Shown here: in pieces, positions 7,490-15,043 of the stretch
How positions within the stretch are numbered: position 1 is the first letter of the stretch
Layout of the letters: every line of letters begins with the position of its first letter
Assembly (NCBI GenBank): GCA_963693635.1
Contig: CAVOBC010000062.1
Coordinates: 1 to 17,328 of the forward strand
DNA from: CAVOBC01 sp963693635
Lineage (GTDB): Bacteria; Pseudomonadota; Gammaproteobacteria; Pseudomonadales; Azotimanducaceae
Length of the DNA stretch: 17,328 nt
Reading direction: 5' to 3'
The notes under the pieces: generated by a model
Told to the model about the DNA's origin: nothing
The model's database searches: none
Seen by the model: only the letters and a program-made list of their open reading frames with translations
Made by a program: the position numbers and the translations under genes

Positions 7490-9667
7490 ATGTCAGAGCG
7501 CGTCGAAGCGTCGGGTTTACAGGTCGCCAAAGTGCTCTACGACCTGATTGCTAACGAGGTTGCGCCGGGCACCGGTGTGGCGCCCGATCACTTTTGGGCC
7601 GAGATGGCGGCGATCCTTGCGGATCTCGTGCCGCGCAACCGCGAATTGCTCGAGCGACGTGAGACGTTGCAACAGGCAATCGATGACTGGCACCGGGAGC
7701 GCGCCGGGCAGCAGATCGATGCGGCCGAGTACACGGCGTTCCTGCGCGAGATCGGCTATCTCGAAGATGAAGGGGACGAATTCCACATTACGACCGAGAA
7801 TGTGGATGACGAGATCGCTCTCATGGCCGGTCCGCAGCTAGTCGTTCCGGTCATGAATGCTCGCTATGCGCTTAACGCAGCGAACGCCCGTTGGGGAAGT
7901 TTCTACGACGCGCTGTATGGCACTGATGTGATCCCGGAGACTCCCGGTGCAGAGAAGGGCAGCAGCTATAACGCAGCGCGTGGCGATCATGTGATCGAAT
8001 ACGCCGCCAATTTCCTCAATCAGAATGTGCCGCTCGCGTCAGGCACGCATCAGGACGTCCTTGCCTACGCGGTGCAGGATGGCGCGCTCAGGGTCACGCT
8101 CGAGGGTGGCGCTGGGACCACGCTCGCCAATCCCGAACAGTTCAAGGGCTATCTTGGCGGCGCGCTCGCGCCCTCCGGCGTCCTGATCGGCCACAACGGC
8201 CTGCACCTTGAAATCCAGATCGACAAGACCGACTCGGTGGGCAAGGACCACAAGGCTGGGGTCAAGGACATCCTGATGGAGTCCGCGGTGACCACCATCC
8301 AGGACTGTGAGGACTCGGTATCGGCGGTTGATGCCGAAGACAAGTGTGTTGTGTATGCCAATTGGCTCGGCCTGATGCGCGGTGATCTTGCTGAGGAATT
8401 CCAGAAAGGTGGCGCAACCGTACGCCGCACGTTGAATCCGGACCGGGAGTACCTCGGGGCCGATGACGAATCGCTGACACTACACGGTCGGAGCCTGTTG
8501 CTGGTTCGCAATGTGGGTCACCTGATGACCATCGATGCGGTCCTGCTGCCGGATGGGAGCGAGATCCCGGAAGGCATCCTCGATGCGATGGTGACTTCCC
8601 TCGCCGCTGTGCACGATCTGAAGCACACGGGGCCGCTGAGTAACAGCCGCACCGGCAGCGTGTACATCGTGAAACCGAAGATGCATGGCCCCGACGAGGT
8701 GGCCTTTACGGTCGATCTATTCGCACGGGTTGAGCGGGCGCTCTCGCTGCCAGCCAACACGCTAAAAATCGGCATCATGGATGAAGAGCGTCGGACGACG
8801 CTCAACCTGAAGAAGTGCATTCGTGCTGCACAGGAGCGGGTCATCTTCATCAATACGGGATTTCTTGACCGCACCGGGGATGAGATTCACACGAGCATGG
8901 AGGCGGGCGCTTTCATCAAAAAGACCGTGATGAAACAGCAGCCGTGGATCATCGCGTACGAGGATTGGAACGTTGACGTCGGGCTTGAAACCGGGCTCAA
9001 GGGGCGGGCGCAAATCGGCAAGGGCATGTGGCCCATGCCGGACGAGATGGCTGACATGATGGCGCAGAAGGGCGGGCACCCGAACGCCGGGGCGAATACT
9101 GCATGGGTGCCATCCCCGACAGCGGCAACGCTGCATGCCATGCACTATCACGAGGTCCACGTGGCTACACGGCAGGAAGAGCTCAAGTCTCGCGGGCGTG
9201 CGAGTCTGTCTGACATCCTTACTATTCCGCTCCTGCATGGCACCAATATGTCGTCGAGCGAAGTGCAACAGGAACTCGACAACAACGCGCAGGGCATCCT
9301 TGGCTACGTCGTGCGCTGGATTGATCAGGGCGTCGGGTGTTCTAAAGTTCCAGACATCAATGATGTCGGTTTGATGGAAGACCGTGCCACGTGCCGAATT
9401 TCGAGCCAGCACATCGCGAACTGGCTGCATCACGGCGTCTGTTCTGAAGAGCAGGTCGTTGAGACGATGCGACGGATGGCGGCAGTCGTCGACAAACAAA
9501 ACGCAGATGATGCGGACTACCGCAATATGGCTCCGGATTTTGACGATAGCGTTGCATTTCAGGCGGCCTGTGACCTGGTGCTCAAGGGCCGACACCAGCC
9601 GAGTGGGTACACGGAACCGATACTCCACGCCCGTCGCAAGGAAGCCAAACTGAAATATGCCGACTGA
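7490..9667 (+). CDS. glcB: Malate synthase G
   Basis: This cytoplasmic enzyme condenses glyoxylate with acetyl-CoA to malate, allowing growth on acetate, glycolate or other C2 sources. It is 725 residues, the usual length of the monomeric G isoform (about 720-725). Conserved segments occur in order: RNVGHLMT with Arg340, SRTGSVYIVKPKMHGP, GIMDEERRT with the Mg-binding Glu432, FLDRTGDEIHTSMEAG with Asp460, and GCSKVPD...LMEDRATCRISSQHIANWL with Cys617 and the catalytic base Asp631. These correspond to E. coli Arg338, Glu427, Asp455, Cys617 and Asp631. The ATG at 7490 follows GGAGA by about 5 nt; the open frame upstream to 7259 has no homology. No isocitrate lyase or glycolate oxidase gene is adjacent. 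The next gene, 237 bp downstream, is the large regulator on the same strand. Confidence 0.98.
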   Translation: MSERVEASGLQVAKVLYDLIANEVAPGTGVAPDHFWAEMAAILADLVPRNRELLERRETLQQAIDDWHRERAGQQIDAAEYTAFLREIGYLEDEGDEFHITTENVDDEIALMAGPQLVVPVMNARYALNAANARWGSFYDALYGTDVIPETPGAEKGSSYNAARGDHVIEYAANFLNQNVPLASGTHQDVLAYAVQDGALRVTLEGGAGTTLANPEQFKGYLGGALAPSGVLIGHNGLHLEIQIDKTDSVGKDHKAGVKDILMESAVTTIQDCEDSVSAVDAEDKCVVYANWLGLMRGDLAEEFQKGGATVRRTLNPDREYLGADDESLTLHGRSLLLVRNVGHLMTIDAVLLPDGSEIPEGILDAMVTSLAAVHDLKHTGPLSNSRTGSVYIVKPKMHGPDEVAFTVDLFARVERALSLPANTLKIGIMDEERRTTLNLKKCIRAAQERVIFINTGFLDRTGDEIHTSMEAGAFIKKTVMKQQPWIIAYEDWNVDVGLETGLKGRAQIGKGMWPMPDEMADMMAQKGGHPNAGANTAWVPSPTAATLHAMHYHEVHVATRQEELKSRGRASLSDILTIPLLHGTNMSSSEVQQELDNNAQGILGYVVRWIDQGVGCSKVPDINDVGLMEDRATCRISSQHIANWLHHGVCSEEQVVETMRRMAAVVDKQNADDADYRNMAPDFDDSVAFQAACDLVLKGRHQPSGYTEPILHARRKEAKLKYAD

Positions 9668-9786
9668 CGCTTCAGCAGCATCTCACGGTGCCGGATTACC
9701 GCGCTGTCGCGCAGGGGACTCCGCAGCATATTGCTTTAGTTCCATGAAAGGTTGCTGAAAGAGTGCCCTCATACGCGTACTCAGGA

Positions 9787-9815
9787 TCGCGGGCTCAGGT
9801 CTCAGACCAGCGCCC
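9787..9815 (+). terminator. Hairpin between glcB and the regulator gene
   Basis: GCGGGC (9787-9792) pairs with GCCCGC (9810-9815) and encloses a second small palindrome, GGTCTCAGACC. It is about 120 bp after the glcB stop. No T-run follows, so termination is only a possibility; it may be a leader structure of the regulator mRNA. Confidence 0.35.
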
Positions 9816-9878
9816 GCTCGCAATGCATTTCAGTAAACGGTCAGGCTCTCGCCGCAGCACACGAAGCTTAAGAGAGCT

Positions 9879-9904
9879 GAGCCCCTTCTTTCATAAGGGG
9901 TCTC
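9879..9904 (+). promoter_or_regulatory. Hairpin that would hide the regulator's ribosome binding site
   Basis: CCCCTT (9882-9887) pairs with AAGGGG (9895-9900) across a 7-nt loop. GAG (9879-9881) can extend the stem by pairing with CTC (9902-9904) past one bulged T. AAGGGG is the only Shine-Dalgarno-like sequence before the ATG at 9905, so the folded form would block translation. Confidence 0.55.
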
Positions 9905-12760
9905 ATGAGTGATCAGACGCCGAGTATTCTCATCATTGAGGACGAGGCGCTGGTTGCCCGGGAGATCAAAAGTCGACTCATTTCACTCGGTTACCGGGTT
10001 GCTGGCATTGCGAGCGGCATGGCCGGCGTTGCCCTCGCGCGTGAAACTCAACCTGATCTCTTGCTCGCCGACATCCATCTTAAAGATGGCGATGATGGCA
10101 TAGAGGTGGCGCGACTGATTCGGTTGGAGCGCCAGGTCCCGGTTGTCTTTCTAACCGCATACTCCGACGACGAGACCGTGGGCAGGGCCAAACAACTCGG
10201 TCCCTTTGGCTACATCATCAAACCCGTCGAGAACCGCGAACTCGAGATTGTGCTCGAGATTGCACTCTACAAGTTCAGCCTGGAGCGTGAGCTTGCAGAG
10301 ACCCGCGCGTTGCTGCAGACCGCGCTGACCGCTATTGGCAATGCGCTTGTCTTTGTCGACCAGAACGACTGCATCCACAATCTGAACGGCGATGCTGAGG
10401 CGCTGCTCGATTGCGACCGCGAACGGATAATAGGTCGCCCGTGGCGGGAGGTGATCGGGCTTGAAGAGGCGTCCTCGGCCTGGGTTGTCATTCGTGAGGC
10501 GGTCGATCAAGGCGTCGTGACCAAGCTCGCGCCCTTCCTCATCCACGCCGAATCGGGTAAGCAGAGTCTGGTTGAAGGCGTGCTCGGACCGGTTGAGGGG
10601 CAAGGCGGGGTGCTCATCCTGCGCGAGGTCTCATCAATCAACGACCTGCTGGTATTGCCGACCGGCAAGCAGGGTGAGTCCACATTCGTTGAATTGCTGA
10701 TCGCACCCGACGCGCAGCCGAAGTCGCTCAACCTCGAGGCGCTGCTTCATGAGCTCACCGCCTTTCTCGATCAACATTTGCGGGCGACGGACCTTGTTGC
10801 CCGCTACGTTGGCGAGATGATCTCGGTGCGTTTGCCGTTCACCAGCGAAGGCGAAGGCATGCGCATCGCGCAGGAGATCCTGCACACCCTCGCGGAGATG
10901 CGTTTCGGCGGTGAGACGGTTCCATTTAGCATCGGGCTCGCTGCGGGGGCCCACGCTGATCACCAGCCGATCGAGCTATTTGCTCGGGCGCGGCGCGCGC
11001 TTGCCCTCGCGGTCGCCTCCGGGGGCAACCGGGTGACCGCCTTCAACGACCGCCTGAATCGACGCGCCGCACTCGGGAGCCGTGAAGAGGGGCGCGATTA
11101 CCAGAACCTGCTGCTGCTGTGGAACGTGATGGGCCTCGGGGGTGCGGCGGCAGACGACGAGTCGATGCTGCGTTTTGCGGTTGAACACCTGCAGCGCTCC
11201 TTTCGACTCGAGGTGGCGGCGTTTATCGGCCGCGACAGTCAGAGCCTGATGGTCACGGAGGGGCTTTACGCAGATGGTGACGAGTACCCGAGGCGCGCAC
11301 TGCAACTGGGTGACCTGTTTTTACCTGAAGCGCATTTTCGTGCCGCCAAGCGGATGTTTGGGGAGGACCGGGCGGAGTATGAAGTGCTGGACAATGGCGC
11401 CGTCTTCCCGATGTCTCGCGAGGTTTTATTTTATCTGCGCGCAGGGGAACCCCTGCGCGAGCAGGATTACAGGTTTGTCAGCAACCTGATCGATTACCTC
11501 GCCGCGACGATGAGCAACCGCAAGGTGACGGCCGTCGCGAACGACAGCGCACCCGCCCCACGGTATCAGCCCCTTGTCTTTCAATCGCGGCAGATGGAGA
11601 GGGTGCTGCAGGACGCGACCCTCGTTGCCGAGACTGACGCGACCGTGCTGATTACCGGTGAGTCCGGCACCGGCAAGGGGCTCATTGCAAGAACCATCCA
11701 CGACGAAAGCAGCCGCAAGGATGCACCCTTCATCGTCGTCGACTGCAGTGCGGTTGTACCCGGCCTGATCGAGAGTGAACTTTTCGGCCATGTCAGAGGT
11801 GCTTTTACCGGGGCGGACAGTGACTTCACCGGGCGTCTGCGAGAGGCGAGTGGCGGCTCGGTGCTACTCGATGAGGTTGGTGAGTTGTCGCTTGAGATGC
11901 AGATGAAGCTGCTGCGATTTGTTGAGGAACATCAGGTAGTCGCCGTGGGTGACAGCAAGCATCATCAGGTAGACACGCGCATCATCGCGGCGACCAATCG
12001 GGACATTCGGCAAATGTCGGCGTCCGGCGAATTCCGCGAAGACCTTTTCTATCGGCTCAACGTGTTCTCCATTCACCTGCCACCCTTGCGTGATCGCACA
12101 GACGACATCCTGCCTCTTGCCGAACATTATCTAGCCCAGAGTTGTCGCCAGTTGGGGCGTCAGGTGGCGGGTTTTACGCCGGACGCGGAAGCGGCGCTGC
12201 TCGCGCACAAGTGGCCGGGGAACATTCGGGAACTGCTGAACCTCATGACCCGCAGCGTCATCCTCTGCAAAGACAACCGCATCAACACCATTCACCTCGG
12301 GCTCTTTGCAGGTGACGAGCAGGTGCCGGCAGAAGACGTCGAAGTTGCGCTTGCCGAAGCGCTCGAGAGGACCATCACCGATTGTGTGAGCGCCGGCACT
12401 CTGGTGCCGCTGGGGACGTGGCTGGAAGAAGACATCATCAAGGCCTGCATCGACGATGCCGCCGGCGTGATGCTTCGCGCTGCGAGCACCCTCGGAATCC
12501 CCGAGACCACCCTGCGACGCAAGTGGCGCAAGTGGCGCAAGATCGCGGACGCAGAGGCGCATCCGCGGCCGGATCACTGGTCAGCACTGATGCGCCTGAT
12601 TCCCCGGCTCATTGAAGGGGCGGACGGGGAGGGCATTGGTGCGATCGATGTCGCCGAGCGGGTTCTGCTCGCACAGTTGCAGAAGGCCGGGATCAGCCGC
12701 AATGAACAAGCGGCGCTGATGGGTGTATCGGCGCCAACCTTTCGAAAAATGTCGAGCTAG
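9905..12760 (+). CDS. Multidomain sigma-54 response regulator: REC-PAS-degenerate GGDEF-GAF-AAA+-HTH-HTH
   Basis: This 951-residue protein is a transcriptional activator of sigma-54 RNA polymerase. Residues 1-120 form a receiver with acidic pair Glu12/Asp13, phospho-Asp56, Thr84 and Lys106. A short coiled coil leads to a PAS-like domain (about 135-250). Residues 260-390 follow the GGDEF pattern (RATDLVARY, then SIGLAAG, then GGNRV), but the active-site motif at 301-306 reads YVGEMI, so it is probably not a diguanylate cyclase. A GAF-like region spans about 400-545. The AAA+ domain (553-800) has Walker A GESGTGKG at 585-592, GAFTGA at 632-637, Walker B Asp656/Glu657 and FREDLFYRLNVF. The C-terminus has a Fis-type HTH (GIPETTLRRKW, about 865) and a second Fis-like segment (NEQAALMGVSAPTFRKM, about 930-949). 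No partner histidine kinase is in the window. It is the same strand as glcB, but the target is unknown. Confidence 0.93.
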   Translation: MSDQTPSILIIEDEALVAREIKSRLISLGYRVAGIASGMAGVALARETQPDLLLADIHLKDGDDGIEVARLIRLERQVPVVFLTAYSDDETVGRAKQLGPFGYIIKPVENRELEIVLEIALYKFSLERELAETRALLQTALTAIGNALVFVDQNDCIHNLNGDAEALLDCDRERIIGRPWREVIGLEEASSAWVVIREAVDQGVVTKLAPFLIHAESGKQSLVEGVLGPVEGQGGVLILREVSSINDLLVLPTGKQGESTFVELLIAPDAQPKSLNLEALLHELTAFLDQHLRATDLVARYVGEMISVRLPFTSEGEGMRIAQEILHTLAEMRFGGETVPFSIGLAAGAHADHQPIELFARARRALALAVASGGNRVTAFNDRLNRRAALGSREEGRDYQNLLLLWNVMGLGGAAADDESMLRFAVEHLQRSFRLEVAAFIGRDSQSLMVTEGLYADGDEYPRRALQLGDLFLPEAHFRAAKRMFGEDRAEYEVLDNGAVFPMSREVLFYLRAGEPLREQDYRFVSNLIDYLAATMSNRKVTAVANDSAPAPRYQPLVFQSRQMERVLQDATLVAETDATVLITGESGTGKGLIARTIHDESSRKDAPFIVVDCSAVVPGLIESELFGHVRGAFTGADSDFTGRLREASGGSVLLDEVGELSLEMQMKLLRFVEEHQVVAVGDSKHHQVDTRIIAATNRDIRQMSASGEFREDLFYRLNVFSIHLPPLRDRTDDILPLAEHYLAQSCRQLGRQVAGFTPDAEAALLAHKWPGNIRELLNLMTRSVILCKDNRINTIHLGLFAGDEQVPAEDVEVALAEALERTITDCVSAGTLVPLGTWLEEDIIKACIDDAAGVMLRAASTLGIPETTLRRKWRKWRKIADAEAHPRPDHWSALMRLIPRLIEGADGEGIGAIDVAERVLLAQLQKAGISRNEQAALMGVSAPTFRKMSS

Positions 12761-12767
12761 TTACTGT

Positions 12768-12797
12768 CCCAAAATTGTCATCCTGACAATTCTTGGG
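12768..12797. terminator. Long inverted repeat between convergent genes, possible bidirectional terminator
   Basis: CCCAAAATTGTCA (12768-12780) and TGACAATTCTTGGG (12784-12797) pair almost perfectly across a 3-nt loop, with one bulged base. It begins 8 bp after the regulator stop and faces the 3' end of the minus-strand hydrolase. The stem is strong but no clear T-run follows on either side, so it could instead be an operator-like palindrome. Confidence 0.5.
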
Positions 12798-12801
12798 CGT
12801 C

Positions 12802-12813
12802 GGTTTGCAAACC
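12802..12813. repeat. Perfect 12-bp palindrome GGTTTGCAAACC
   Basis: This sequence equals its own reverse complement. It sits 4 bp after the larger inverted repeat in the convergent gap. It could be a protein-binding site; no function can be assigned. Confidence 0.5.
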
Positions 12814-12890
12814 AACCCCGCATGTTCTTGCAGCAAAGAGGCATGGCGATGATGGCGCGGCACCGCACGCGAGCGCCCTGTCTTGCGCAC

Positions 12891-13691
12891 CTAAGTGGCT
12901 GGACTGATCCGGGCGATTAATGCATCCAGCACGGCATTCGGCGCTTCGGTCAGCATTGCGTGACCACATCCGTCCAGTTGAACGACCTGCGGATTGTCGA
13001 GTGCCTCTGCGACGCTGGCCCCACGAACTGGCGCTGTCATTTTGTCATCGCTGCCGATGACGACGAGAGCGGGGGCGCGGCAAGCGCGGGCATAGTCCAT
13101 GCCGCGGGCGCAGCTGTTGCATGCTGAGAGATCGGCGGCGTAGACGCCCTCGTCGCAGCGCTCCATTAACCTCTGGCCCAGATTGAAGTTACTGTAGCCT
13201 GGGTTCTCGTTTGCACCGAAGGTGCCGCTTTGGCTGTGTGACCAGGCGTTGGCCATCTGGTAGGCCTTCATGCGTTCGCTGCTTGCGGTGTCGATCAGCA
13301 CGTCTGTCACGGGCATCGGCGCGGAGGTGCCGAGGAGGCTAAGCGACTCAATAGCGATGACTCCCTCGCCGGCGAGGGAGAGTGCCGCCAGTGATCCCAT
13401 GCTGTGGCCGACCACATGGCAACGCTTGACGGCGAGCGCGTTCAGAAGATCCGTGCAAAATGCAGCGATTGACTCGATCGTCGCCGCTGCATCGCCGCCT
13501 GACCGACCGTGCCCCGGCAGATCTGGCGCGATGATGTTAAAGCCGTGCCGCGCGAAGTAGCGCGCGGGCAAGGTCCAGACTGAATGGTCCATGCCGGCAC
13601 CGTGAATCATCAGGATCGAAGGTGCGTCCGGGCGAGGTGCCCGACTGGCTGTGCCGACAAACGTTGGTGTGTCGTTGATCTCGAGTCTCAT
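12891..13691 (-). CDS. Alpha/beta hydrolase
   Basis: This 266-residue cytoplasmic alpha/beta-hydrolase-fold enzyme has a complete Ser-Asp-His triad: Ser97 in GHSMGS, Asp215 or Asp216 in GSDDKMTAP, and His244 in GCGHAMLTEAP. The oxyanion segment is IHGAGMDHSVW, and DLPGHGRS is the usual loop of esterases, lyase-type hydrolases and C-C hydrolases. Substrate is not predictable. The ATG at 13691 overlaps the metY stop by 4 nt (ATGA), so translation is probably coupled to metY. At 266 residues it is too short for homoserine O-acetyltransferase (about 350-380), the alpha/beta-fold enzyme expected beside metY. It ends at TAG 12891, converging on the regulator gene across about 130 bp that holds two palindromes. 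Confidence 0.9.
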   Translation of the reverse strand: MRLEINDTPTFVGTASRAPRPDAPSILMIHGAGMDHSVWTLPARYFARHGFNIIAPDLPGHGRSGGDAAATIESIAAFCTDLLNALAVKRCHVVGHSMGSLAALSLAGEGVIAIESLSLLGTSAPMPVTDVLIDTASSERMKAYQMANAWSHSQSGTFGANENPGYSNFNLGQRLMERCDEGVYAADLSACNSCARGMDYARACRAPALVVIGSDDKMTAPVRGASVAEALDNPQVVQLDGCGHAMLTEAPNAVLDALIARISPAT

Positions 13692-14977
13692 CGTTTGGGT
13701 CTCGGCTGGCTCGCGCGGAGGCCTCGCTTGAGATCGTCTGTCAGGTCCGTGGGGTCTTCAAGCCCGACCGAAATACGAATCATGCCCTCGCCGATGCCGG
13801 CGGACGCAAGCGCGTCGGCGCTCATGCGATGGTGGGTTGTGCTGGCCGGGTGGATGACCAATGACTTGGCGTCGCCGATGTTGGCAAGGTGAGAGAACAG
13901 GCTGAGGTTCTCGATGAGCTTAATGCCAGCCGGTCGGCCACCGGCGATGGTGAAAGTCAGGACACCACCGCAGCCCCGCGGTAACAGTGAGCGACCGAGC
14001 GCGTGGTCGGGGTGGCTTGGCAAACCGGGGTAACTCACTGACTCGACGCCATCTGCCGCTTCCAGGAATTCGGCGATCAATTGGGCATTTTGCACGTGCC
14101 GCTCCATCCGCAGGGAGAGCGTCTCCACGCCCTGCAGAATGTGGAACGCGGTGGTCGGTGACATGCACGCGCCGAAGTCACGCAGACCCTCTTTGCGGGC
14201 GCGGGTAATGAAAGCGGCGGGGCCAAACTCCTCTGAAAACACAAGGTCATGAAAACCGTCGTAGGGCTCCGTCAGGGTTGGAAAACGACCGCTCGCTTCC
14301 CAGTCGAAGGTGCCACCGTCAACGATGAGGCCGCCGATGACGACGCCATGGCCGGACAGAAATTTGGTGGCGCTGTGCATGACGAGATCAGCGCCCTGAT
14401 CAATTGGCCGGCTCAGCCAGGGTGTTGTGAACGTGGCGTCGACCAGAAGCGGGAGCCGATGTTCGCCTGCAACAGCAGCGACGGCCGGCACGTCCAGCAC
14501 CTCAAGTCCGGGATTGCCGATCGTTTCGGCAAAAATCAACTTGGTATTGGGGCGGATCGCGGCCCGGAAGTCGTCGATCGACCGCGGATTGACGAAAGTC
14601 GTTTCGATACCAAAGCGGCTGAGTGTGTAATGCAGCAGGTTGTGTGAGCCACCATAGATGCTCGCACTTGCAACGACGTGGTCGCCTGCACCCGCGATGG
14701 TGGCGATCGCGAGATGCAACGCAGCTTGACCACTCGCCGTCGCGATCGCGCCGACCCCATTGTCGAGCGCCGCTAGGCGTTCTTCGAGCACGGCATTGGT
14801 CGGGTTGGATAGCCGTGAGTAGACGTGACCGCCGCGCTCGATGTTGAAGAGTCCGGCAGCGGTATCGGAGTCTGGAAAGACAAATGATGCAGACTGATAG
14901 ATGGGTACCGCGCGCGCCCCAGTCTCGGCATCGGGTTCCTGGCCAGCGTGCAGACTGAGTGTGTCGAACTTCGCCAT
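13688..14977 (-). CDS. metY: O-acetylhomoserine sulfhydrylase (PLP-dependent, Cys/Met metabolism family)
   Basis: This cytoplasmic PLP enzyme forms homocysteine from O-acetylhomoserine and sulfide in direct-sulfhydrylation methionine synthesis. It is 429 residues, typical of the MetY branch and longer than cystathionine enzymes. It begins FDTLSLHAGQEPD and has ATASGQAALHLAI, YGGSHNLL, the PLP lysine Lys205 in SATKFLSGHG, GFHDLVFSEEFGPAAF, and SLVIHPASTTH near the C-terminus, all family-typical. The ATG at 14977 is chosen because GGAG lies about 5 nt upstream; the alternative TTG at 14995 adds six residues with no homology. It lies 66 nt after pgi and overlaps the following hydrolase by 4 nt, so all are probably in one transcript. 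A related gene for O-succinylhomoserine sulfhydrylase (metZ) is possible but less likely given the length and motifs. Confidence 0.93.
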   Translation of the reverse strand: MAKFDTLSLHAGQEPDAETGARAVPIYQSASFVFPDSDTAAGLFNIERGGHVYSRLSNPTNAVLEERLAALDNGVGAIATASGQAALHLAIATIAGAGDHVVASASIYGGSHNLLHYTLSRFGIETTFVNPRSIDDFRAAIRPNTKLIFAETIGNPGLEVLDVPAVAAVAGEHRLPLLVDATFTTPWLSRPIDQGADLVMHSATKFLSGHGVVIGGLIVDGGTFDWEASGRFPTLTEPYDGFHDLVFSEEFGPAAFITRARKEGLRDFGACMSPTTAFHILQGVETLSLRMERHVQNAQLIAEFLEAADGVESVSYPGLPSHPDHALGRSLLPRGCGGVLTFTIAGGRPAGIKLIENLSLFSHLANIGDAKSLVIHPASTTHHRMSADALASAGIGEGMIRISVGLEDPTDLTDDLKRGLRASQPRPKR

Positions 14978-15043
14978 GGAAGCTCCGGGTGCCAATTGGG
15001 CGCCAAGTGTACCGAAATCACACCTGGCACACCGGCCGGCGCG

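Noticed and set aside
7465..7490. Glycine-riboswitch-like core (GCCGAAGGGGCAGGAGA) just upstream of malate synthase
   Set aside because: The match is a short string that runs straight into the ribosome binding site; there is no room for the rest of the aptamer and no paired upstream half was seen.
8762..9628. Long minus-strand open frame (288 codons) opposite glcB
   Set aside because: It lies wholly within the clearly coding malate synthase gene and shows no recognisable family; a GC-rich antisense shadow.
9905..12760. Active diguanylate cyclase
   Set aside because: The GGDEF active-site motif is replaced by VGEMI, removing the expected Gly-Gly and metal-binding acidic residues.
12891..13691. 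Homoserine O-acetyltransferase (metX) partner of metY
   Set aside because: The protein is 266 residues with a generic GHSMG hydrolase pattern, shorter than MetX, and no MetX-specific segment was seen.
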